A stretch of DNA of 64,000 nucleotides from positions 7,068,001-7,132,000 of the forward strand of contig NZ_JACHNE010000001.1 in the NCBI RefSeq assembly GCF_014205255.1, in the 5' to 3' direction. Both the position numbers and the translations under genes were made by a program. The notes beneath the pieces are model-generated. The model saw only the letters and a list, made by a program, of their open reading frames with translations, had not been told where the DNA came from and did no database searches. Source of the stretch: Streptomyces caelestis (GTDB lineage: Bacteria; Actinomycetota; Actinomycetes; Streptomycetales; Streptomycetaceae). Shown here in pieces: positions 25,935 through 34,640 of this stretch. Position 1 is the stretch's first letter, and every line of letters begins with the position of its first letter.

Positions 25935-28900
25935 CGTTCAGTTTCGTGGATGTCCTGCGCGGCCGGGCCGAGACGCAGCCGCACCGGCTCGCGCTGGAAT
26001 TCGCGGTGGCCGACGGCGAGTATGTGGCCTTCGAACACGCCGAACTCGACCGCAGGGCGCGTGCGGTGGCCGCGCTCGTTCAGGAGCGCGGCACTCCGGG
26101 CGGACGCGTCCTGCTCGTCCACCAGCCGGGGCCCGACTACGTCAGCGCGTTCTTCGGCTGCCTGTATGCCGGGGCGGTGGCGGTGCCGATCTATCCGCCC
26201 ACGGGTGCACGCGGTCTGGAACGGGTCGCCGCGGTCGTCGCCGACGCGGGGGCGGAGCTGGCGCTCACCGACAGCGCCACCCTCGCGCGTCTCGCCGACG
26301 GCGCGGGCGCGGCGGCCCTGGGGGCCGAGGTGCACTGGGCCGCAACCGACGCGCTGGACCCGGACCGGGCGCAGGACTGGAGTGAACGGCGGCCCCGCGC
26401 GGACGACCTGGCGTTCCTCCAGTACACCTCGGGGTCGACGGGCAGCCCGAAGGGCGTCATGGTCAGCCACGGCAACCTCGTGCACAACTCGGCTGTTATC
26501 GCCCGCACGCTGGACCTCGACGAGGAGAGCCGCGGGGTCAGCTGGCTGCCGCCGTACCACGACATGGGACTGATCGGCGGCATCCTCCAGCCGCTGCACA
26601 CCGGGTTCCCCTGCACCCTGCTGTCGCCGCTCGCCTTCATGTACCGCCCGGCGCGCTGGCTGCGCGAGCTCGACCGCACCCGCGCGACGATCACCGCGGC
26701 ACCCGACTTCGCCTACGGGGAGGCCGTACGGCGCACCAAGCAGGAGGAGCGCGACGCGCTGGACCTCTCGGCGCTGCGACACGCCCTGGTCGGGGCGGAG
26801 CCGGTGCGCACGGCCACGCTCGACACCTTCGCCGAGCACTTCCGGAGCACCGGATTCTCCCGGTCGGCCTTCTACCCCTGCTACGGCCTGGCGGAGGCCA
26901 CGCTCTTCGTCTCCGGCGGGGCCCGCCCCGCACAGGAGCCAGCCGGCCTGCGGGTGCGGCGCTCCGGGCTGGACGAGGGCCGCGCCGTCGCCGACGACGG
27001 GCCGCAGACGCGTGAACTGGTCGGCTGCGGCTGGGCCCACCACGAGGACCTGATGCTCCTGGTCGATCCGGAATCCGGCCGCCCGGTGCCGTCCGGCGAG
27101 GTCGGCGAGGTGTGGGTGAGCGGCCCGACAGTGGCGCTCGGCTACTGGCAGCGGCCCGGGGAGACGGCCGCCGCCTTCGGCGCACGCGCAGAGGGCCATC
27201 CCGACCGCACCTTCTTGCGCACCGGCGACCTCGGCTTCCGGCACGGCGACGAGCTGTTCCTCACCGGCCGGATCAAGGATCTGATGATCGTCCGGGGGCG
27301 CAACCACTACGCGCCCGACCTCGAGCAGACCGCCGAGGCGGCCCATCCGCTGCTCCAGCCCGGCCGCAGCGCCGCGTTCACCGTCGACGACGGGAGCGCG
27401 GAGCGGATCGTGCTGGTCCACGAAGTGCGCGCCAGGGCCGCGTCCGAGGATGCCGCGACGGCCATCGACGCGGTGCGTGCGGCCGTGGTAGCCGGGCACG
27501 GCGTGATGCCGGACGAGGTCGTCCTGGTCAGAATGGGCGCCGTCCCGCGGACCAGCAGCGGCAAGATCCGGCGGTCCGAGTGCCGTACTCGCTGGCTGGC
27601 CGGTGACCTCACGCCCGTCGCCTCGGGCCGGGCCGACGCTCCCGCCGCCGCGGCGACGGCCGCAGGGCTGCCGGCCGGGCTCGCCGCGCTGGTCGCGACC
27701 ACCCTGGAGACCACACCGGGGGCGCTCGCCGCCGACGTGCCGCTGATCGCTCAGGGCCTGGACTCGTTGCGTGCGATGCGCTTGGTGACGGCGCTGGAGG
27801 AGGAACACGGAGTCACGGTGCCGCTTGCCGCGCTGCTCGGCGGGCTGACCCCGCAGGAGCTCACCGGACTCCGGGCGGACGGTGCCGAGGCCCCGGCCGA
27901 CCCCCCCGAGCGGGACAGGGACGGGCGGCTCACGCCGGCGCAGGAGCGGATGTGGCTGCTGGACCGGATGGGCGCGGGTGGCGCCTACCACGTCGCGGGC
28001 GGACTGCGTCTCACCGGCCCGCTGGACACGGCCGCCCTGGAGGAGTGCGTGGCCCGGCTGATCGCGGACACCCCCGCACTGCGGTCGGTGTTCCCGCCTG
28101 GCGACGACGGCCTTCCCGGGCTCGCCGTCCGGCCGCCGGGCGGCCACCGACTCCCCGCCCTCGACCTCAGCGGCGAGCCGGACCCCGCCGTGCGCGAGGC
28201 TCGCGCCCAGGAGGCGCTGCGGGACCTGGCGGCCGCGCCGTTCGACCTCGCCACGGGCCCGCTCGTACGGCTGTTGCTGATCGAACTGGGCCCCGGGGAA
28301 CGGCTGCTCGGTCTTGCCGCGCACCACATCGTCCTGGACGGATGGTCGCTGGGCCTGCTGCTGCACCGGCTCGGCACGACCTACCGGCAGGCAGTGGAGG
28401 AGAACGCTCCGCCGCCCGCCCCCTGGTCTCCTGACCCGCGCCCCGCACCGCCCGCTGCCTTTACCGACGACGACGACGCCTTCTGGCGCGCGCAGCTCGG
28501 TACCGCAGAGCCCGTCGCACTCCCGACGGACCATCCCGCCTACGCCCGCCCGAACTGGCGTGGCGCGTCCGTGCCGGTAGGGCTCGCGGCCGGGCTGATG
28601 GAGCGGCTGCGCACGGTCGCGGCCGACCGGGGCGCCACCCCGTTCATGGTTCTGGCGGCAGCCTTCGGTATCCTGCTCGGCCGGTGGAGCGGCCAGGACG
28701 ACCTGGTGATCGGCGCCGCCGTGTCCGGCCGCGGCCGGCCCGCCGACGCGTGCAGCGTCGGGCTGCTCGCCGACACCATGCCGGTCCGTGTGGACCTGCG
28801 GCCGGGTCCGGACGCCTCGGCGCCCGCCGGAGCGGACTTCGCGACCGTGCTCGACCGGGTGCGCGCCACCTGCCTCGCCGCCTACGCCCGTCCGGGCCGT

Positions 28901-31246
28901 CCGTTCGACGAGATCGTGCGGGCCGTCGGCGGGCGCCCGGACGGCGGCCGCGCCCCGGTGGTGCGCACCCTGCTGGCGCTCCAGAACCTCCCCGTCGAAC
29001 CCTGGGAGGCGGGGGATGTACGGGCGGAGCCGTTCGAGCTGCCCGCGCCCGGCGCCCAGTTCGAACTCTCGGTGCACCTGAGCGAGGGCCCGGACGGTTC
29101 GCTCGCCGGCCACGCGGTGTACGCGGCGGGGCTGTTCGACGAGGCGACCGTCACAAGCCTGCTGTCCGGTCTGCCGACCCTGCTCGGCGCGGTCCTCGAC
29201 CGGCCCACCGCGCCAGTGGCCGGTCTGCCGCTGCTTGCGCCCGCAGACGGCGCCCGGCTGGCCCGCACCGTGGCCGACGGCGGCCCTGCCGCGGCCGACG
29301 GCCTCGTCCACCACCTTGTGGGGCAGGCCGCCCGTGACTTCCCCGACACCACCGCGGTGGCCTGGGACGACGGGGTGCTCACCTACCGGGAGCTCATGGC
29401 GCGGGTGCGGCACCTCGCCGCGCGGCTCCGTGCGCTCGGCGTGACCCCCGACCAGCCGGTCGCCGTGTGCCTGCCGCGCTCCGCCGACCTGGTGGTGGCG
29501 CTCTGCGGTGTGCTGGCGGCGGGCGGCGCCTGTCTGCCGCTCGACCCGTCGCACCCGCCCGCCCGGCTCGCCCGGCACGTGACAGGCACTGCGGCCCGGG
29601 TGCTGATCGGCACGGCCGGGCCCTCCGGCACGGCACACCGGGTGCTCGGCGGATTCGACGAGGACGCCCCCGCACTCGCCGTACTGTGCCCGGAGGAGGC
29701 CGGCGAGTCGCCCGCGGCCCCGGGCGTCCCACCACTGCCGGCCCCCCGCCTACACCCCGCGAACCTGGCCAACGTCCTCCACACCTCGGGCTCCACCGGA
29801 GCACCGAAGGCCGTCATGACCACGCATGCCGCGCTTGCCAACCGGCTGGCCTGGATGCAGCGCGAGTACGGCCTGCGCCCCGGCGAGGCGGTGCTGCACA
29901 AGACGCCTGTGAGCTTCGACGTGGCGGGCTGGGAACTCCTGTGGCCGCTGACCGTCGGCGCCACCGTGGTCCTGGCCCGGCCCGAAGGGCACCGCGACCC
30001 CTACTACCTGGCCCGCCTGATCGCCCGGCACCGGGTCACCACCTGCCACTTCGTACCGTCGATGCTCCATGCCTTCCTGGAGGAGCCCGCGGCCGGGATG
30101 TGCGCCCGGGTGCTGCGCCGGGTGGTGTGCAGCGGAGAGGAGCTGCCCCCGGCGCTCGCCGAACGGTTCGCACACACCCTGCCCGGGGTGGAGCTGCACA
30201 ATCTCTACGGCCCGACCGAGGCCGCGATCGATGTCAGCGCCCATCGAGTCGGGACGCCTGCGGCCTCCGGCATGCGGGTACCGATCGGTCGGCCGATCGC
30301 GGGCACCCGGCTGTACGTCCTGGACGCGGCGGGCCACGTCGCGCCGCCGCAGGCGCCCGGGGAACTGCACATCGCGGGGCTCGCCCCTGCCCGTGGCTAT
30401 CTCGGGCGGCCGGGACTGACGGCCGAGCGGTTCGTCCCCGACCCCTTCGTCCCCGGCGCGCGCCTCTACCGGACCGGCGACCTGGCCCGGTATCTGACCG
30501 ACGGAAGCCTGGAGTATCTGGGCCGTCTCGACCGGCAGCTGAAGATCCGCGGTCAGCGAGTGGAGCCCGCGGAGATCGAGATCGTGCTCAACAGCCATCC
30601 GGCGGTGGAGCTCTCGGCGGTGGTGGCCCGTCCCGGCCCCGACGGCCGATTGCGCCTCGCCGCATGGGCGGTGCCCGCGAGATCCGCCGCCCCCGACCCC
30701 GGCGAGCTGCGCGACTTCCTGGCGCGGCGGCTCCCCCCCGGCCTCGTGCCCGAGACCGTCGGCCTGCTGGCCGAACTGCCCGTCGGCCCGCATGGGAAGC
30801 TCGCCCCGCAGCTGCTGCCCGACCCGGTGGCCGAGGAGACGGCGCACCGCGTCGGAGGCGGGCCGCGGACCGCGCCGCGTGACGCGGTGGAGTACCGGAT
30901 GGCCGGCATCTGGACCGAGGTGCTCGGCATCCGCGACCCGTCCGTCACCGACGACTTCTTCGCACTCGGCGGTCACTCGCTGCTGGCCACCCGTGTCGCC
31001 GTGCGCGTCCGCGCGTCCTTCGGTGTGGAGCTGCCGGTCGGCGAACTGCTGGGCGGCGGGCCGCTGACCATCGAGCGGCTGGCAGCCCTGGTGCAGTCGC
31101 GCCAGCTCGACCAGGCGGGCCACGAGGAAGTGGGCGACGTGCTGGAGTGGATCTCCGGACTCTCCGACGAGGAGGTCGAGGCGCTGCTCGCCGACGGTTG
31201 GCAAGGCAGTACATCCCCCGACATCCCCCACGACACGCAGACCTGA
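25931..31246 (+). CDS. lipo-initiation NRPS: FAAL-ACP-C-A-PCP, serine-like code
   Basis: 1771 aa. Residues 1-560 are a fatty acyl-AMP ligase (AVPIYPP, YTSGSTGSPKGVM, the LPPYHDMGLIGG block typical of FAALs). An ACP follows (AQGLDSLRAM, Ser near 613), then a C domain (HHIVLDGWSLG near 798), an A domain with pocket D-V-W-H-V-S-L-I-D (serine-like), and a PCP (LGGHSLLA near 1679). The FAAL loads a free fatty acid on the ACP, and the C domain acylates serine, so this protein should start the chain. The segment GERLAHTL-like linkers are normal and no truncation is seen. Last gene of operon B; a shared motif starts 5 bases after its stop. Confidence 0.94.
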   Translation: MTFSFVDVLRGRAETQPHRLALEFAVADGEYVAFEHAELDRRARAVAALVQERGTPGGRVLLVHQPGPDYVSAFFGCLYAGAVAVPIYPPTGARGLERVAAVVADAGAELALTDSATLARLADGAGAAALGAEVHWAATDALDPDRAQDWSERRPRADDLAFLQYTSGSTGSPKGVMVSHGNLVHNSAVIARTLDLDEESRGVSWLPPYHDMGLIGGILQPLHTGFPCTLLSPLAFMYRPARWLRELDRTRATITAAPDFAYGEAVRRTKQEERDALDLSALRHALVGAEPVRTATLDTFAEHFRSTGFSRSAFYPCYGLAEATLFVSGGARPAQEPAGLRVRRSGLDEGRAVADDGPQTRELVGCGWAHHEDLMLLVDPESGRPVPSGEVGEVWVSGPTVALGYWQRPGETAAAFGARAEGHPDRTFLRTGDLGFRHGDELFLTGRIKDLMIVRGRNHYAPDLEQTAEAAHPLLQPGRSAAFTVDDGSAERIVLVHEVRARAASEDAATAIDAVRAAVVAGHGVMPDEVVLVRMGAVPRTSSGKIRRSECRTRWLAGDLTPVASGRADAPAAAATAAGLPAGLAALVATTLETTPGALAADVPLIAQGLDSLRAMRLVTALEEEHGVTVPLAALLGGLTPQELTGLRADGAEAPADPPERDRDGRLTPAQERMWLLDRMGAGGAYHVAGGLRLTGPLDTAALEECVARLIADTPALRSVFPPGDDGLPGLAVRPPGGHRLPALDLSGEPDPAVREARAQEALRDLAAAPFDLATGPLVRLLLIELGPGERLLGLAAHHIVLDGWSLGLLLHRLGTTYRQAVEENAPPPAPWSPDPRPAPPAAFTDDDDAFWRAQLGTAEPVALPTDHPAYARPNWRGASVPVGLAAGLMERLRTVAADRGATPFMVLAAAFGILLGRWSGQDDLVIGAAVSGRGRPADACSVGLLADTMPVRVDLRPGPDASAPAGADFATVLDRVRATCLAAYARPGRPFDEIVRAVGGRPDGGRAPVVRTLLALQNLPVEPWEAGDVRAEPFELPAPGAQFELSVHLSEGPDGSLAGHAVYAAGLFDEATVTSLLSGLPTLLGAVLDRPTAPVAGLPLLAPADGARLARTVADGGPAAADGLVHHLVGQAARDFPDTTAVAWDDGVLTYRELMARVRHLAARLRALGVTPDQPVAVCLPRSADLVVALCGVLAAGGACLPLDPSHPPARLARHVTGTAARVLIGTAGPSGTAHRVLGGFDEDAPALAVLCPEEAGESPAAPGVPPLPAPRLHPANLANVLHTSGSTGAPKAVMTTHAALANRLAWMQREYGLRPGEAVLHKTPVSFDVAGWELLWPLTVGATVVLARPEGHRDPYYLARLIARHRVTTCHFVPSMLHAFLEEPAAGMCARVLRRVVCSGEELPPALAERFAHTLPGVELHNLYGPTEAAIDVSAHRVGTPAASGMRVPIGRPIAGTRLYVLDAAGHVAPPQAPGELHIAGLAPARGYLGRPGLTAERFVPDPFVPGARLYRTGDLARYLTDGSLEYLGRLDRQLKIRGQRVEPAEIEIVLNSHPAVELSAVVARPGPDGRLRLAAWAVPARSAAPDPGELRDFLARRLPPGLVPETVGLLAELPVGPHGKLAPQLLPDPVAEETAHRVGGGPRTAPRDAVEYRMAGIWTEVLGIRDPSVTDDFFALGGHSLLATRVAVRVRASFGVELPVGELLGGGPLTIERLAALVQSRQLDQAGHEEVGDVLEWISGLSDEEVEALLADGWQGSTSPDIPHDTQT

Positions 31247-31250
31247 GGAG

Positions 31251-31272
31251 TGTCCGGGAGTCTCCCGACTCT
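31251..31272 (+). promoter_or_regulatory. shared cluster motif, copy 3
   Basis: TGTCCGGGAGTCTCCCGACT, directly after the operon B stop and 65 bases before the acylase start. The spacing between the TGTC and TCCCGACT parts equals that in copies 1 and 2. Confidence 0.5.
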
Positions 31273-31336
31273 CGCGCCGGTCCGCCGGATGCCATTGTTC
31301 CGTCAAGATCACCCGACCCGCCCGAGGAGGAGTGTC

Positions 31337-33880
31337 GTGGCATGGGTACGCCGCTCAGGCAACCTGCTGTGCGCGCTGGTCGTCGCACTGGCGATGATGC
31401 TGTTGCTCGGTGCGGGCTACGGACCGGTCCCCGCACTCGGCCGGGCGCTGGCCCCGGCCGGCGGTGTGTGGGACTCGGCCGGCGCCGATCCGACGGCCCA
31501 CGACGAGACCCTGGACCTGTCCGGCCTGTCCCGGCCCGCGAAGGTGACGTTCTCCCGGGACGGCTATGCCGCCGTCGACGCGGCGAGCGATCGTGACCTC
31601 TTCGTCGTCCAGGGCTATGTGACGGCTCGCTTCCGCATCGCACAGATGGACCTCGCACGGCGTCTCGGCAGCGGGCGGCTCTCCGAACTCAACGGACCGG
31701 CCCAGCTGGAATCGGACCGGTTCGAACTCCGGCTGGGGCTGCTGCGCAGCGCACGCGCCGAGTGGGCTGCCTACGAGCCCGGGAGCACCGTGCACGAGGC
31801 CCTGACCGCCTACGCCGAAGGCGTCAACGCCTGGCTGCAACGGCTCGGCGAGACCGGCGAGTGGCCGGTGATCTACGGCCTGACCGGGGTGCGCCCGCAG
31901 CGCTGGACTCCGGTGGACAGCCTCGTCGTCCAGAAGGTCTTCACCCAGCAGATGGACTTCAGCACCGCACCGCTCACCTACGAACTGCTGCGTGGCTCCC
32001 TGGGACAGAAGCGGACGGCGGAGTGGTTCCCGCACCATGCCCCCACTCCGCAGCAGCCCTACGACCCGGGCCCGTACCGCACCCTGCCCCTCGACCCCGT
32101 ACCGACGCCGGACGCCAACGCGGCGGCGCCCACGGCGGCGGCCGCACCCGCATCCCCCGAACCGGCCGCGTCCCCCTCCGCGACCGCACAGGCCGCGGGA
32201 CAGCTCCTGGCCGAGCTCGGGCAGCTCCCCTACGCCGGCCGCCAGGAACGCTTCAACAGCAACGCCTGGGCGGTCAACGGTCCCGCGGCCGGCGGCGGCA
32301 GCATGCTCGCCGGTGACCCGCACATCGGCGTGAGCCTGCCTTCGTCCTGGTTCCAGATCACCCTGCGCTCGCCTGGCTACCGGGTGTCGGGCGGCAGTCT
32401 GCCCGGCGCACCCGGCGTGGTCCTGGGACGCAACGAGCACCTGTCCTGGTCGCTCACCAACGCCTCCAGCCAGGGGACGTTCTACTACAAGGAGAAGACC
32501 TCCGCCGACCGGCCCGGCGCGTACTACTGGAAGGGCGCCTGGCGACAGATGGAGAAGGTCCACTACACCATCCCGGTCCGCGGCGCCGACCCGGTCGGAC
32601 TCGACGTGGACCTCACGGTGCACGGCCCGGTCATGACCATGAAGAAGCAGACGCTGGCGGTGACGTGGATGGGTAACCGCAGGTCGGACGACCTCGGTGC
32701 CATCCTCCGCGTCAACCGGGCCCGGAACCACACCGAGTTCCGCGCGGCGCTGCGGAACTGGCGGGCGCCCGCGATGAACTTCGTTTACGCCGACGACAAG
32801 GGCGGCATCGCGGCGATCAGCCCCGGCACCTATCCCCAGTTCCCCGCCGGGACCGAGCCGTGGCGTGCGATGTCGGGCACCGGCGACGACGAGATGACCG
32901 GCACCATTCCGTTCGACGCCGTGCCCCAGGTCAGAAATCCGCCGGGGCATGTGATCTCCTCCACGAACCAGCGGCAGGTCGGCGAGGACTACCCGTACTA
33001 CCTCGGCACGGCCGGGTACTTCGACCCCGGCCACCGGCAGTCCGTGATCCTGGACCGCCTGGGTGAGGACGGCACGCTCACCCCCGCCGACTTCGCCGCC
33101 CTGCAGAACGACGTGACCGACGAACTCGCCGCACGCCTGGTGCCCGCATTGCTCGCGGCACTGGACAAGGACGGACTGAACGCCCGGCAGCGCGCCGCCC
33201 GCGATCTGCTGGCCGCATGGGACCACACGATGGACGTCGGCTCACCCGCCGCCTCGATCTGGTGGACCTTCCTCTCCGGCTATCTGTCGGACGTCTTCGG
33301 CCCGTGGTGGGACGCCCAGGACGTCCCCGCGGACGAGGACCGCTCCCTGGACCTGACGAGCCTCCCGATCCCGCTGCGTGAGGCCCTGGAGCACTGGACC
33401 CTGCACGACCCGGACAACGAGGCGTTCACACCGCCCGGCGGAGTGCGCCGGGACGCGCCGGCCGTCATGCGCTCCGCGTTCGGCCGGGCCGTGGACGACC
33501 TGGCGGACCGGTTCGGACCCCGCCCGGCCACCTGGACCTGGGGCAAGCTGCACAGCCGGGAGATCGTCGCGATCACCGGGGCGCCCGGGCTCGGCTACGG
33601 CCCCTACGCGGACGGCGGGGACCCCTGGACGGTGAACGCCGCCGGCGGCGACCTCACCTCCGACTTCGGACCGAGCTGGCGGATGATCGTGCGGTGGACG
33701 GGCCCAGGGCGTGGCTCGGCCACGGCGGTCTACCCCGGCGGGCAGAGCGAGAATCCGGCATCGCCCTGGTACACCAACCTGGTCGCCCGCTGGCGGGACG
33801 GACGCGCACTGCCGCTGCCCGACCCCTCGGGCCGCTCCGCCCTCGACGGCGCGGCATGGACCGTTCGGCCGGGAGGCTGA
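31337..33880 (+). CDS. penicillin acylase-type N-terminal-nucleophile amidohydrolase
   Basis: 847 aa from GTG 31337, 6 bases after GAGGAGG; an upstream in-frame GTG at 31250 lacks a spaced ribosome binding site. A positively charged start followed by a hydrophobic stretch (about residues 7-28) is a signal peptide or anchor, so the enzyme acts outside the membrane. The precursor cleavage site and nucleophile are visible as FNSNAW (Ser308), followed by AGDPHIG and the LTNASSQ segment. The family cleaves acyl side chains from amides (penicillin G acylase, PvdQ). In a cluster with a FAAL start module it probably removes the fatty acyl group during or after export. A Pro/Ala-rich spacer lies before the nucleophile. 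Confidence 0.92.
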   Translation: MAWVRRSGNLLCALVVALAMMLLLGAGYGPVPALGRALAPAGGVWDSAGADPTAHDETLDLSGLSRPAKVTFSRDGYAAVDAASDRDLFVVQGYVTARFRIAQMDLARRLGSGRLSELNGPAQLESDRFELRLGLLRSARAEWAAYEPGSTVHEALTAYAEGVNAWLQRLGETGEWPVIYGLTGVRPQRWTPVDSLVVQKVFTQQMDFSTAPLTYELLRGSLGQKRTAEWFPHHAPTPQQPYDPGPYRTLPLDPVPTPDANAAAPTAAAAPASPEPAASPSATAQAAGQLLAELGQLPYAGRQERFNSNAWAVNGPAAGGGSMLAGDPHIGVSLPSSWFQITLRSPGYRVSGGSLPGAPGVVLGRNEHLSWSLTNASSQGTFYYKEKTSADRPGAYYWKGAWRQMEKVHYTIPVRGADPVGLDVDLTVHGPVMTMKKQTLAVTWMGNRRSDDLGAILRVNRARNHTEFRAALRNWRAPAMNFVYADDKGGIAAISPGTYPQFPAGTEPWRAMSGTGDDEMTGTIPFDAVPQVRNPPGHVISSTNQRQVGEDYPYYLGTAGYFDPGHRQSVILDRLGEDGTLTPADFAALQNDVTDELAARLVPALLAALDKDGLNARQRAARDLLAAWDHTMDVGSPAASIWWTFLSGYLSDVFGPWWDAQDVPADEDRSLDLTSLPIPLREALEHWTLHDPDNEAFTPPGGVRRDAPAVMRSAFGRAVDDLADRFGPRPATWTWGKLHSREIVAITGAPGLGYGPYADGGDPWTVNAAGGDLTSDFGPSWRMIVRWTGPGRGSATAVYPGGQSENPASPWYTNLVARWRDGRALPLPDPSGRSALDGAAWTVRPGG

Positions 33881-33881
33881 G

Positions 33882-34361
33882 ATGACCACATCCACACGGT
33901 CGTCCCCCGACCGGGCCGCGGACCGGGACCCGGCCCCCGGTGCCGCGAGCTGGGCCCGGCGCGTGCCGCGCTGGGCGCCCGGTGTACTCGGCGCCGCCGC
34001 GGTCGCCGTCGGAGCCGCGCTCGGGCAGTGGTATGCGCCGGCGCTCGCCGGTGCGGTCCTGGGAGTCGTGGCGGGCGTCCGCGGATTCGGATTTCTCAGG
34101 ACCGCCGTATGGGCCGTCGTCCTCGGCCCCCTCGCATGGGTGCCCGCGCTGTTGCCCTGGTACCTCGCAGGAGCGGCCGTCACGACCGACCGGACGGCGG
34201 CAGCGCTGGCCGGTGTGCCCGACCTCGGCGTCACCACACTGACGCTGACCCTTCTGGTCGCCCTGGTCCAGGTGCTGGTCGGTGTTTGGCCGGGGCGCGC
34301 CGCCCACGGCCTCCTCCGCCACGCCCCGCGGCGCCCGCGGCAGCCGCCGGACCCGGAGTGA
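33882..34361 (+). CDS. small membrane protein of unknown function
   Basis: 159 aa; ATG 33882 lies 1 base after the acylase stop, behind GGGAGG. The N-terminal 30 residues are hydrophilic, then about four hydrophobic segments follow (for example APGVLGAAAVAVGAALG and LTLTLLVALVQVLVGVW), with a basic, Pro-rich tail. I recognise no family. Tight linkage to the acylase suggests a helper in the membrane for maturation or export of the peptide. Confidence 0.75.
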   Translation: MTTSTRSSPDRAADRDPAPGAASWARRVPRWAPGVLGAAAVAVGAALGQWYAPALAGAVLGVVAGVRGFGFLRTAVWAVVLGPLAWVPALLPWYLAGAAVTTDRTAAALAGVPDLGVTTLTLTLLVALVQVLVGVWPGRAAHGLLRHAPRRPRQPPDPE

Positions 34362-34399
34362 ACGCAACCCCCACGGATGCGAACGAGCAAGGAGCGAAC

Positions 34400-34600
34400 A
34401 TGCCCGATGCGGAAGCCGAGCGTTTCGTCGTCGTCGTCAACGACGAGGAGCAGTACTCCATCTGGCCGGACGGCCGGGCGGTGCCGGCCGGTTGGCGAGC
34501 GGTGGGCCGGGCCGCCGACAAGGACGCGTGCCTGGCCTACATCGACGAGCACTGGAGCGACATGAGACCGCTGAGCCTGCGCCGGGCGATGGACTCCTGA
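34400..34600 (+). CDS. MbtH-like protein
   Basis: 66 aa, ATG behind AAGGAG. The family signature is clear: NDEEQYSIWPDGR, then PAGW and a final HWSDMRP. MbtH proteins bind A domains and help them fold or adenylate. It is the only MbtH in the window, so it probably serves several of the six A domains. Confidence 0.95.
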   Translation: MPDAEAERFVVVVNDEEQYSIWPDGRAVPAGWRAVGRAADKDACLAYIDEHWSDMRPLSLRRAMDS

Positions 34601-34640
34601 CGCCCGCGGTTCCCGCCCGACCAGTGAGTGGAGGACACAG

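Noticed and set aside
31250..31336. Upstream GTG start for the acylase
   Set aside because: It would lie inside the shared motif, without a spaced ribosome binding site; GTG 31337 follows GAGGAGG at a good distance and puts the signal peptide at the N terminus.
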